NCBI RefSeq assembly: GCF_003339865.1
Contig: NZ_QPKV01000009.1
Location: 124,001 to 188,000, forward strand
Source: Pedobacter chinensis
GTDB taxonomy: Bacteria; Bacteroidota; Bacteroidia; Sphingobacteriales; Sphingobacteriaceae
DNA: 64,000 nucleotides
Direction: 5' to 3'
A model generated the notes under the pieces. That model saw only the letters and a program-made list of their open reading frames with translations, had not been told where the DNA came from and made no database searches. Position numbers and translations under genes: made by a program. Below are positions 42,772-50,973 of the stretch, one piece after another. How positions within the stretch are numbered: the stretch's first letter is position 1; each line of letters starts with the position of its first letter.

Positions 42772-44358
42772 TTAACGATCTAAATTGGCCCCAAATAATT
42801 TTACTTTAGAAGTTTTCAAATCGTAAAAAATACTATCTGCTTTAATCCCTTTTTTATGATTTAAAAAAATTTCAGCATCATTTGCTTTTACAGATTGAGT
42901 TAACGCATCGTAAACAATATTTGTACCTGAAAGTGTGGTTTGGCTATATGACATTTCGGCGTTTCCAAACATATATACCATTGTTTTATTTTTATTAAAT
43001 TTAACAGAATCTGCTCTATAGTTAACTTTTGGATCTAATTCCATCTTATTCTTTATTTCTAATTCTATTGGCTTAAATGTTACGTGCGTATTTTTATTCA
43101 AATCAAATATCATTTTGTCACCGGTTTCAATCTTTCCATTAGTTTCAAAGGATGCTCCTTTTGCCGTAATGGTATTATTAATTTGATTAAATTCAACATC
43201 CTGAGCCTTTAAAATATCGCCGCCAATTTCCATAATTGCACCTTGCATATAAGAGATTTTGTTTTTTATATCACCGGTTATTTTTTGAAAGGATAAAATT
43301 TTTGGCACTAAGGCTTTAGCTTGGTTTGAAGGATCTGCCTTAATCAGCATTTTATTCTTCGTTGATTTTTTAATGGCTTTTTTAGTTCTTTCTTTTCTGA
43401 CATCACTAACTTGAGGATACATTGCTTTTAACTCAATCTGCACATTACTTTTCTTTTGCGCATAAACCACCTCAACAGCAAACAACCAAACTAACCCAAA
43501 AGCCACTGGTAAGGCTAACAAATACATTAACTTTTTCATGTTTTTTGATTTTGGGTTGAACAGCATTTTAATTCTATCTTTTATTGGACTTTTAACAAAA
43601 TGATGAATGAGCGGCATATCGCTTTTGCTTACCGCCAGCCTCAGCAGCAAACTGGCATAATACTGATTACCGATATTTATTGATGTAATTTCATCAGCCT
43701 CATATTCATGGGTTTGTTCCAAAGCTTTATCAAATAAATACACAATAGGGTTAAACCAAAGCATGGCTTTGAATATCATTAACAAAATCTTATCTACTGA
43801 ATGATATTGTTGCGCATGAACCTTTTCATGAGCGAGTAAAACCTGCAATTCAGAATTGCTCATTTTTTTTTCATCAATAAATACATAATTAAAAAAAGAG
43901 CAATTGGTAAAGCCTTCTGTTTTCGTGATGAGTTTTAATCCATCACTGGTTTTAACGTAATGACGAGTATGTTTCAACAAGTCAAACAATCGCCATGAAC
44001 AAACCAGAAATAGCATTGAAGTAATACCCCCATAAATGTAAAAGCCCAATTTATCCCAATCTGGTTCAGGTCGATTCTGTAGTTGGTGTTCAACCACCAT
44101 TGGCCGGATAAGTTGAAATGCTTGATTACTGCCAGGTCGTATTTTAGGTACATTGGTCAGTATATTAGTTTCTGTAACGATGATTTCGCGTTTAATCTCA
44201 AACTGCAAATCAGGGATAACAAAACTCAAAAATAACGATCCGAGCAAATAAAACCTGTTAAACTTAAAGAATGTAAGTTTTCTAAAAATCAATAGGTAAA
44301 AAGCGAAGAACAACACCGTACAGGCGCTTACCTTCAACAAATACATTAACCATTCCAT
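42772..44358 (-). CDS. M56 (BlaR1-like) membrane metalloprotease fused to an OstA-like domain
   Basis: A 528-residue membrane protein. The BlaR1-type module has three N-terminal helices (about 3-23, 36-50, 105-125), the zinc motif HEKVH at 177-181 in LLAHEKVHAQQYHSVDK, and a downstream acid in THEYEADEI. A fourth helix at 276-298 leads to a periplasmic domain of about 220 residues. That domain has repeated strands, such as ADSVKFNKNKTMVYMFGNAE and LSGTNIVYDALTQSVKANDA, that resemble the OstA/LptA-type beta-jellyroll of LPS transport proteins. In BlaR1 the outer domain senses beta-lactam. Here it would bind another ligand; LPS-like lipids are a guess. Third gene of the BlaI operon. Confidence 0.75.
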   Translation of the reverse strand: MEWLMYLLKVSACTVLFFAFYLLIFRKLTFFKFNRFYLLGSLFLSFVIPDLQFEIKREIIVTETNILTNVPKIRPGSNQAFQLIRPMVVEHQLQNRPEPDWDKLGFYIYGGITSMLFLVCSWRLFDLLKHTRHYVKTSDGLKLITKTEGFTNCSFFNYVFIDEKKMSNSELQVLLAHEKVHAQQYHSVDKILLMIFKAMLWFNPIVYLFDKALEQTHEYEADEITSINIGNQYYASLLLRLAVSKSDMPLIHHFVKSPIKDRIKMLFNPKSKNMKKLMYLLALPVAFGLVWLFAVEVVYAQKKSNVQIELKAMYPQVSDVRKERTKKAIKKSTKNKMLIKADPSNQAKALVPKILSFQKITGDIKNKISYMQGAIMEIGGDILKAQDVEFNQINNTITAKGASFETNGKIETGDKMIFDLNKNTHVTFKPIELEIKNKMELDPKVNYRADSVKFNKNKTMVYMFGNAEMSYSQTTLSGTNIVYDALTQSVKANDAEIFLNHKKGIKADSIFYDLKTSKVKLFGANLDR

Positions 44359-44374
44359 AAAAACAATATTTTAA

Positions 44375-45931
44375 CTAACAGCCGCGTTTTGAAAACGGTA
44401 CAAACCCATCCAAAATCAAGTTGCTGATTTTGCGAAGATTATTTTCCTCATTGATAAAATCGAGACTTTTCTGGTCGGTAATATTTCCCAACTCGATTAA
44501 AACCGAAGGTGTTTTAGATTCTCTCAACAGCAACAGATTTGCATTTTTCAGCGAATCCCTTACTTCAATCCCACTTAGCTGTTTTAGTTTGCTCAAAATA
44601 CCTATACCCAAATTTTCAGCGGTTTTAATATTGCTATTCAATTTGGAAACATAAACTTCAATTCCACCAAAAGCAGGCTTAATGTTTTGAGGCGTAGCAT
44701 TATGATGGATCGAAATAAATGCTGTTGCGGGTTGAATTGGCAATCGGTCACGAAGTGAAACAAACTCATCATCGCTTCTGGTTAGCCTTACTTTTATGCC
44801 TCTTTTTGCGGCTTCCTCTTTCAGAATTTTAACCGCCCGCAGGTTCATGTCTTTTTCCTTCTGACCATCCAGAGCAGTTGATGCCCCATCCTTTCCACCA
44901 TGTCCGGCATCAAGTACCAAAACCACTTCAGCCTCCTTGAATACGGGTTTTGCATTTGGATCTAAGACCAGACTGGTTTTAAAATATTCCTGCGGAAAAA
45001 TATTGGTATTGGTGGATACCGATTGAGTTTCACTTGTTGCAACATTCTTTTTCACAACCACTTCTTTACGATTGATAAAAGCCACTGAGCAGATCAAAAC
45101 CACTGGAATGATGGAAAAATACACAAGCTTTTGCAACTTGGCGTTTGGTTCTTTATATAACATCATAATTCTTTTCTTTAGGGGGATTTTACTGAAATTA
45201 TTTGTCGCAAAGTTTGTTGCCGGCATAGCAAGATTTAACAACAATGATGCATAAACCTTTTTATCAACAGTTTTTAAAGCTTCGTGATCAGCCAAAAACT
45301 CATGATTATGATCTATCGCATTGCGCCAGAAATAAATAATGGGGTTAAACCACAAAACACAGGCAATAAAATTGACCAACAACTTATCAAAAACATGCGC
45401 CTGAACAACATGTGCTGATTCATGTTTGATCACTAATTCCTTTTCTTCTGCTGATAAAGATTCATCGACAATGATTTGATTTAGAAAAGAGCAGTTTTTT
45501 ATTTTTGAATGAGATTGAACGAAAATGAGCGCCCCATCCCGAGATGAGATATGTTTTTTAATCGAAAGCTTAATGTAACCAATCATTGCCAGAGTTCGGA
45601 TTATGAACACGAAAAGAATAGCGAAGTAGAAATATTCCAGTACCAGGTTCCAATCAATTGAATCAGCAACATTTGAATCAGTACCCTCAAAGTCTTTTTC
45701 GAAAATCCCCTCTTCAGTATAAGCAACTCTGGTTATCCTTTCCTGTTGATTTACCAAAACCTCATGCTTGTTTTCAATAGTTAAAGTTGGAATAATAAAA
45801 CTAAATACCAGCGTTGATAACAGATACAAACGATTAAGCTTAAAAAAAGTAAGCTTCGACAACAGAAACTGATAAGCTGCAAAGAAGATGACTGTACATG
45901 CAGAAACCTTCAATAAATAAATTAAAATCAT
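44375..45931 (-). CDS. M56 membrane metalloprotease fused to N-acetylmuramoyl-L-alanine amidase
   Basis: A 518-residue chimera. Residues 1-290 are a BlaR1-type peptidase: helices at about 3-22, 34-50 and 98-120, zinc motif HESAH at 170-174, and E211 in HNHEFLADHEA. A fourth helix (about 268-286) puts the C-terminal part outside the membrane. Residues 335-515 are an Amidase_3 domain: H344 in LDAGHGGKDGA, the glutamate in QKEKDMNL, H409 in ISIHHNAT, and the catalytic glutamate in VLIELGNI. All metal and catalytic positions are kept, so it may cut peptidoglycan as well as sense it. The gene starts within the blaI-like stop codon (ATGA overlap). Confidence 0.8.
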   Translation of the reverse strand: MILIYLLKVSACTVIFFAAYQFLLSKLTFFKLNRLYLLSTLVFSFIIPTLTIENKHEVLVNQQERITRVAYTEEGIFEKDFEGTDSNVADSIDWNLVLEYFYFAILFVFIIRTLAMIGYIKLSIKKHISSRDGALIFVQSHSKIKNCSFLNQIIVDESLSAEEKELVIKHESAHVVQAHVFDKLLVNFIACVLWFNPIIYFWRNAIDHNHEFLADHEALKTVDKKVYASLLLNLAMPATNFATNNFSKIPLKKRIMMLYKEPNAKLQKLVYFSIIPVVLICSVAFINRKEVVVKKNVATSETQSVSTNTNIFPQEYFKTSLVLDPNAKPVFKEAEVVLVLDAGHGGKDGASTALDGQKEKDMNLRAVKILKEEAAKRGIKVRLTRSDDEFVSLRDRLPIQPATAFISIHHNATPQNIKPAFGGIEVYVSKLNSNIKTAENLGIGILSKLKQLSGIEVRDSLKNANLLLLRESKTPSVLIELGNITDQKSLDFINEENNLRKISNLILDGFVPFSKRGC

Positions 45932-46296
45932 GGCTTTTGGTTTTGATTGATAATTTTTTTGATTTCTTCTATATCCTTTTCACTTAGTTTTTCTTCTTTT
46001 ACCATAAATGATAAAAGGCTTGTTGGGGAATTATCGAAATAACCCGAAAACAATTTTGAGAATGTTGTTTTAGTATACTCATCTTTCGTAATGGCTGGAA
46101 AATATTCATATGTTTTACCATAGGCCTTATAATTAACATAACCTTTCTTTTCCAAAAGCCTTACGATTGAAGAAATGGTATTATAGGGTGGCTTGGGTTC
46201 TTCGTCCAGTTCATCGATAATATCTTTTACAAAAGCCTTTTTAAGCTTCCATAAAATCTGCATAATACGCTCTTCTGTTTTGGTTAATTCTTCCAT
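45928..46296 (-). CDS. BlaI/MecI-family transcriptional repressor
   Basis: A 122-residue winged-helix repressor. The start at 46296 (MEELTKTEERIMQIL) is preferred to the TTG at 46302. Sequence matching the family: ERIMQILWKLKKAFVKDIIDE, then the recognition part NTISSIVRLLEKKGYVNYKAY, and a C-terminal dimerisation helix. In BlaI/MecI the C-terminal half is cut by the BlaR1/MecR1 protease, releasing the operator; the two M56 proteins encoded next are the obvious partners. It likely represses its own operon through the repeats at 46307-46366. Its stop overlaps the fusion gene start. Confidence 0.9.
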   Translation of the reverse strand: MEELTKTEERIMQILWKLKKAFVKDIIDELDEEPKPPYNTISSIVRLLEKKGYVNYKAYGKTYEYFPAITKDEYTKTTFSKLFSGYFDNSPTSLLSFMVKEEKLSEKDIEEIKKIINQNQKP

Positions 46297-46306
46297 ATTC
46301 AAACTT

Positions 46307-46366
46307 ATAACTTATTTTTCAGTTTTACAACTAAAAAATAAGTTATATTACTGAAAAATCAGTTAT
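46307..46366. promoter_or_regulatory. Three-copy operator candidate for the BlaI-like repressor
   Basis: The 17-base motif ATAACTKATTTTTYAGT occurs three times: on the minus strand at 46350-46366 and 46330-46346, and on the plus strand at 46307-46323. Each copy is itself a dyad (ACTGA-AAAA-TCAGT type), and the two inner copies form a perfect 13-bp inverted repeat. The cluster begins 11 bases before the blaI-like ATG, where a repressor would block transcription. Confidence 0.7.
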
Positions 46367-46473
46367 CAAGCGTAAAATGCTGATTTATAGCAACTAATAT
46401 TTATATGAATAGAATATTATTATTGAAATTCCTTCGTGCCTTTTAAGGAATAAGAACAACTTTATTTACATTG

Positions 46474-46590
46474 TTTACCTGTTGTGGTGACCAGGTTAAC
46501 CCCTGCTTAACCCTTTGTTAACCCTTTCTGTACCCATTCTTAACCTTTTCTTTACCTTTTCTTTACCCTTTGCTTACCCTGGGGGTTAAC
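46474..46590. repeat. 11-bp phased tandem repeat array
   Basis: Eight units with an exact 11-base period begin at 46496, 46507, 46518, 46529, 46540, 46551, 46562 and 46573. The consensus is roughly TTWACCCTTTC; an outlying match at 46474 is also in phase (2 x 11). No long reading frame, since 11 is not a multiple of three. Confidence 0.85.
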
Positions 46591-46728
46591 AAACAGTTTG
46601 GAACAGGTAATGATAAGGGTACTTAATTGTATACCTATCCCATGTTCGGTGGCTTACCCGGGCAAACAACAATTGGCTGGTAAACCACCCCTAAGAGATA
46701 CAAACTGACGATAGGCTTGTGAAGCGGA

Positions 46729-47045
46729 GCGAAACAGATTGCTTCATCGTTTCTCCTCGCAATTGACGATTCGGGAGATGAACCACCTAAGACATTTAAG
46801 AGCAGCTTAGCCAGCTGCTGTATATTTTTACTCTACCTGATGCTCGGTACCGAACATACAAAACAATTGGCGACAAGCTTTTAAATGTCAAATTGATAGC
46901 GAAACACATTGCTTAGTCGTTTCTCCTTGCAATTGACGATTCGGGAGATGAACCACCTAAGACATTTAAGAGCAGCTTAGCCAGCTGCTGTATATTTTTA
47001 CTCTACTTAATGTTCGGTGCCGCACCGAACATACAAAACAATTGG
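46729..47045. repeat. 170-bp direct duplication with palindromes
   Basis: Two copies, 46729-46870 and 46899-47045, offset 170-175 bases, share GCGAAACAnATTGCTT, GACGATTCGGGAGATGAACC, a 7-bp hairpin (AGCAGCTtagccAGCTGCT) and CGAACATACAAAACAATTGG. The second copy contains a nearly perfect palindrome, GTTCGGTGCCGCACCGAAC. A third partial copy lies at 46642-46680. Together with the 11-bp array this fills the gap 46367-47064. Confidence 0.85.
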
Positions 47046-47064
47046 TTGGAGAGATAACAACCCA

Positions 47065-47724
47065 TTACTTACTTAGCCCGGCAAGCGCATTAATGGTTAA
47101 CGCTACAATAACCGTATTGAAAATGAAAGCGATTAAGCTATGTAAAAGTGAAAGCCGGCGGATTTGCCTGGAAGAAATCTCCACATCTGAGACCTGAAAA
47201 GTCATTCCCAACACAAATGAAAAGTAAGCAAAATCGATAAAATCAGGCTCATCATCTCCCGGAAATTCCAAACCCGAACCTTTTCCGGTTTCACTATCGC
47301 CATAATAAAGATGCGCATAACGCATGCTGAAGGTGGTATGAACCAAAAACCACGATAAAAACATTCCAGCCAGGGCAATCATAAGGTCAATTGGCCCGAT
47401 ATCTCTGTTAATTAATAATAACACTACCGCCAATAAACCCGCAAAAGTGGATACCAACACAATTGCAAAAATTTCTATCCGTGTTTCATCCTGCATTTTG
47501 GCTTTTAAATGTGTTTCTGGCGCAGAAGTATTAAAAAACATGTACACATGCAGGCTTATTAGTGCCAAACAAAAAACATCCCAGCCCAGCATCACATGGG
47601 TTAAGGCATTCACATGGATTAAAAGAGACCCCATATAACCTAAAACACCGGCAAAAAAACTGATCAACAAGATATACAATGCCGATAGTTTTTGGATTCC
47701 TGCTAATTTAGGCTTAATTTTCAT
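47065..47724 (-). CDS. DUF1345 family membrane protein
   Basis: A 219-residue inner-membrane protein with five to six helices. The family signature is the segment before the last helices: FPGDDEPDFIDFAYFSFVLG followed by MTFQVSDVEISS. The N-terminus (SALYILLISFFAGVLGYMGSLL) and VHTTFSMRYAHLYY also match DUF1345. The family function is unknown. The gene is alone, followed by the repeat region and preceded by about 100 bases with no exact -7 box. Confidence 0.88.
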   Translation of the reverse strand: MKIKPKLAGIQKLSALYILLISFFAGVLGYMGSLLIHVNALTHVMLGWDVFCLALISLHVYMFFNTSAPETHLKAKMQDETRIEIFAIVLVSTFAGLLAVVLLLINRDIGPIDLMIALAGMFLSWFLVHTTFSMRYAHLYYGDSETGKGSGLEFPGDDEPDFIDFAYFSFVLGMTFQVSDVEISSRQIRRLSLLHSLIAFIFNTVIVALTINALAGLSK

Positions 47725-47830
47725 CTATTAATTTATTGTTTTTTGTGGTGATGAAGCTATCATGATTTAATCATTCCCCTGTGAGTTTCAGAAAATCATG
47801 ATGGTTTCATCTTTGTTCAGCTCGAAGGTA

Positions 47831-48619
47831 TTACTGATTAAACTTTAGCTTGAAATGTTCTTTTGCCTGGCCTCTCTTGAAATACACTAATCCAATCCAA
47901 AATAAATCGACAGTCACGGTAACATCGGGATGGTTTTTAATTTCTTCCCAGGCTTGTTTCATTCCTTCGCTCCAGTAAATATCATCAAAAATAAGCAATG
48001 AATTTTCAGTAACTTTTGGCAAACACCATTTAAAATAATTCAAGGTAGCATCTTTACGATGGTTTCCATCTATATAAACAAAATCCAATGTGGGTTGCTT
48101 TGCAATGATATCCGGCAAAATCAGGTCGAAATTTCCAACATGAAGTTCGATGTTGTTGAGATCAAGTTGTTCGAAGTTTTTCCTGGCCACAGCTGCCGTT
48201 TCCGGACAACCTTCTATGGTGATAATTTCTGCTTTAGGGCAAGCTTTTGCCAGGTAGGATGAGGTTATCCCTAAACAAGTACCCAGTTCGATGATCGTTT
48301 TTGGATTTGTATTTTTAGCCAAACGATAAATCAATTTAGCCAAACGAGGGCTTTTTAATGCATTTTTTGCTATTTGGCTTACCTTTTTTGTACGGTTTTT
48401 ATTAAGATGCGAACCCGCACCGAGGTCGGTAACCGTGATAATCGAATCGTCATTAAAAAGTTTTTTTCGTTGTTCTTCTATATTTTTGTATTCAGATTTA
48501 TCGTTAAAATCGTAAATTACCTCATCAGCGAGCTTGTACACAAATGGTGAGTGCGTTCCATGACGGGTTTTCGCTGTTAAACGGTGTTTAATATAATCGG
48601 TAATAAATTGAAATAGCAT
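47831..48619 (-). CDS. Class I SAM-dependent methyltransferase
   Basis: A 262-residue cytosolic enzyme with a Rossmann methyltransferase core: motif I in TIIELGTCLGITSSYLAK, an acidic post-I strand in AEIITIEGCPETAAVARKNF, and LDFVYIDGNHRKDATLNYF, then LLIFDDIYWSEGMKQAW. The D-x-H style segment suggests an O-methyltransferase-like (Methyltransf_24) subtype that acts on small molecules or lipids; the substrate is unknown. Two minus-strand -7 boxes precede it. It is divergent from the SirB1-like gene, the starts being only 44 bases apart. Confidence 0.82.
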   Translation of the reverse strand: MLFQFITDYIKHRLTAKTRHGTHSPFVYKLADEVIYDFNDKSEYKNIEEQRKKLFNDDSIITVTDLGAGSHLNKNRTKKVSQIAKNALKSPRLAKLIYRLAKNTNPKTIIELGTCLGITSSYLAKACPKAEIITIEGCPETAAVARKNFEQLDLNNIELHVGNFDLILPDIIAKQPTLDFVYIDGNHRKDATLNYFKWCLPKVTENSLLIFDDIYWSEGMKQAWEEIKNHPDVTVTVDLFWIGLVYFKRGQAKEHFKLKFNQ

Positions 48620-48626
48620 AATATTG

Positions 48627-48653
48627 CAAAAGTAATTAAACGTCGCAAACGTA
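48627..48653 (-). promoter_or_regulatory. Two overlapping candidate -7 boxes for the methyltransferase
   Basis: Minus-strand TACGTTTG (48646-48653) and TACTTTTG (48627-48634) both match TAnnTTTG exactly. The nearer one ends 7 bases before the ATG, so its message would be almost leaderless. Confidence 0.4.
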
Positions 48654-48663
48654 TGTATGTTTT

Positions 48664-49527
48664 ATGGAAAATATCGCAGAGATAAGTGCATTAGTTAAAT
48701 TGCTGGATGATCCCGATGAGGAGGTTTACCACCATGTGGAGAAAAAACTGCTTGAATACGGCGGAGAAGTCATCCATTATCTGGAAAATGCCTGGGAACA
48801 ATCTTTCGATGGCCTTTTGCAAGAGCGGATTGAAAATATTGTACACCAGATTCAGTTCAACACAGTTAAAGAGGATTTAAATTTATGGTATTTAAGCGGT
48901 GCCTTTGATTTGTTGCAAGGCGCAATGATTATCAACAGATACCAATATCCCGATTTGGATGAACAAAAAGTCATAAACCAAATTGAAGAAATCAAACGCG
49001 ATATCTGGCTTGGCTTACAATATGAGATGAGTTCAGTCGAAAAAGTTAAGCTCATTAATCATGTGCTGTATCAGCAATACGGATTTGGAGGCAATACCAA
49101 AAACCATCACGATCCTCAAAATTCTTATTTAAATCAAGTTTTAGAAAGTAAAAAAGGCAATCAAATTTCGTTGGCGATTATATATTCAACACTTGCCCAA
49201 AAGCTGGATTTGCCAATTTATGGAATTAATTTACCGCAGCATTTCATTTTAGGCTATATAGACGAAAGCAAGCAGGAAGGTACCGAGTACGGGGTACTTT
49301 TTTACATCAATGCTTTTAACCGGGGCAATATTTTCGGCAAGCACGATGTTGATCAGTTTTTACGTCAATTGAATTTAGAATCACTGCCAGAATATTACAG
49401 GCCATGCAGCAATACAGATATTATTCGCAGGGTAATTAGAAATTTAATTTCTGCCTATGAAAATGCCGGCGCAACAGAAAAAGTTGCCGAGTTAACTGAA
49501 TTACAAAGTATTATCGCCGAACAATAA
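48664..49527 (+). CDS. SirB1-like transglutaminase-fold protein
   Basis: A 287-residue cytosolic protein. An acidic helical N-terminus (DDPDEEVYHHVEKKLLEYG) resembles HEAT-like repeats. The central part (about 150-205) matches the SirB1/transglutaminase-like fold: NSYLNQVLESKKGNQISLAI then YSTLAQKLDLPIYGINLPQHFILGYID, with the histidine typical of this family. The catalytic cysteine of true transglutaminases is not visible, so it may be non-enzymatic. It is co-directional with the chitinase, 14 bases upstream, so the pair is an operon. Function unknown. Confidence 0.78.
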   Translation: MENIAEISALVKLLDDPDEEVYHHVEKKLLEYGGEVIHYLENAWEQSFDGLLQERIENIVHQIQFNTVKEDLNLWYLSGAFDLLQGAMIINRYQYPDLDEQKVINQIEEIKRDIWLGLQYEMSSVEKVKLINHVLYQQYGFGGNTKNHHDPQNSYLNQVLESKKGNQISLAIIYSTLAQKLDLPIYGINLPQHFILGYIDESKQEGTEYGVLFYINAFNRGNIFGKHDVDQFLRQLNLESLPEYYRPCSNTDIIRRVIRNLISAYENAGATEKVAELTELQSIIAEQ

Positions 49528-49541
49528 ATCTCAATTTAACC

Positions 49542-50663
49542 TTGAACAAAAAAACAATCTCCCTACCCACTATTTCTTTGCGAGTTTTAACCTTAATGGT
49601 TTTTCTTTTTTCTTGTAGCATTAGTCTTAAGGCGCAGAAAATCACTAAACCAAATGTGATTGCCTATTACACTGGCGGAGGAGGAACTCTTATTGATAGC
49701 TTCCCTGTTGAAAAGCTAAGTCATTTGATTTATAGTTTTGGGCATTTGAAAGGCGATAGCCTGAATATTCACAGCGCAAAAGATTCTGCTTTGATTTCGA
49801 AAATGGTTGCGTTGAAAAAACGCAATAAAGATTTAAAAGTGATGATTGCCATGGGTGGATGGAGCGCTTGTGCATCTTGCTCTGAAGTATTCAGCAGAAA
49901 AAATGGTCGGGAAACTTTTGCACAAACCACAAAAGAATTACTTGATTATTTCCAGGCCGATGGTATAGATATCGATTGGGAATACCCCGCAGTTGTCGGT
50001 TATCCCGGACATCGGTATACTGAAGATGATAAACATAACTTCACCTTGCTGATCCAGGAGCTTCGTAAAAAACTTGGCAAAAAAGCTGAGATCAGTTTTG
50101 CGGCCGGAGGAACAAAGAACTGTATCGATTCGTGTTTTGAGTGGAAAAAAGTAATGCCGCTTGTTGATCGCGTAAACTTAATGAGTTATGATCTGGTAAG
50201 TGGTTATGCCACTCAAAGCGGACATCACACCCCATTACATTCCACTAATGAGCAACAACTATCAGCCGATTATGCTATAAAAGAAATGATCAAATTGGGG
50301 GTTCCTGCTCAAAAAATCGCTTTAGGCGCTGCCTTTTATGCCCGCATTTTCCAAAACTCAACTGAGGCGAATCGAGGCTTGTATCAACCAACAAAATTCT
50401 TGAGTGGCCTTTCTTATAAACACTTTGCCAACCAACTCACTGAAGAAAAAGGCTTTAAATATTATTGGGATGAGGTGGCCAAAGCGCCATATTATTACAA
50501 TGCAGAAACCCGGCAATTGGCCACTTTCGATGATCCAAAATCTATAGCCTTAAAAACCAGATATGTTATTGACCATAAGTTAAATGGCATTATGTTTTGG
50601 GAGTTAACTGATGATACTTACTCAAATGGTTTATTGGAGGCGATTGATCGCTCAATAAAATAG
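49542..50663 (+). CDS. GH18 family chitinase-like glycosidase
   Basis: A 373-residue exported hydrolase. It begins with TTG at 49542; this gives a basic n-region before the hydrophobic stretch LTLMVFLFSCSISLKAQ. A cysteine at LFSC could make it a lipoprotein. The GH18 catalytic signature DGIDIDWEYP (DxxDxDxE) is at about 140-149, with the acid catalyst Glu. Barrel strands KVMIAMGGWSACASC and MSYDLVSGYATQSGHH, and a C-terminal GIMFWELTDD, are present. It probably cleaves chitin or peptidoglycan-like glycans outside the cell. Neighbour genes do not include a sugar uptake system. Confidence 0.88.
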   Translation: MNKKTISLPTISLRVLTLMVFLFSCSISLKAQKITKPNVIAYYTGGGGTLIDSFPVEKLSHLIYSFGHLKGDSLNIHSAKDSALISKMVALKKRNKDLKVMIAMGGWSACASCSEVFSRKNGRETFAQTTKELLDYFQADGIDIDWEYPAVVGYPGHRYTEDDKHNFTLLIQELRKKLGKKAEISFAAGGTKNCIDSCFEWKKVMPLVDRVNLMSYDLVSGYATQSGHHTPLHSTNEQQLSADYAIKEMIKLGVPAQKIALGAAFYARIFQNSTEANRGLYQPTKFLSGLSYKHFANQLTEEKGFKYYWDEVAKAPYYYNAETRQLATFDDPKSIALKTRYVIDHKLNGIMFWELTDDTYSNGLLEAIDRSIK

Positions 50664-50973
50664 TGCAACAATTATTTTTATGTTTTAGGCTTACAGCCCT
50701 TTCTCCCAAGAGTTTTAAGTTTCAAACCTGCGAAGTTCTGCCCTGCCATTGGCCTTTTGAAATTTCGCAAGTTAAGGTTAATACTGACTTACGAAGTTTT
50801 GTTGGGTTGGAGGTTAGGGAAACTTCGTCAGTCTGGGTATAATTTAAAAAACCGTCATTGCGAGGAGAAACGACGAAGCAATCTGTTTTACTATCAATTA
50901 CTGCATTGGAAGATTGCCTCATTCCACCTCACAATTCCTTTCTTCGATTCGCTATGACGAGCGCTTTGATGCT
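50664..50973. other. Intergenic region after the chitinase with a dispersed repeat
   Basis: A gap of 310 bases. The stretch 50854-50959 is one copy of the palindromic repeat family: CCGTCATTGCGAGGAGAAACG at one end and CGCTATGACG at the other, with GAAGCAATCTG and AGATTGCCTC arms between. The rest (50690-50850) is AT-rich with no gene seen. Confidence 0.75.

Noticed and set aside
46474..46590. CRISPR array or coding repeat
   Set aside because: An 11-base period is too short for CRISPR repeats and not a multiple of three.
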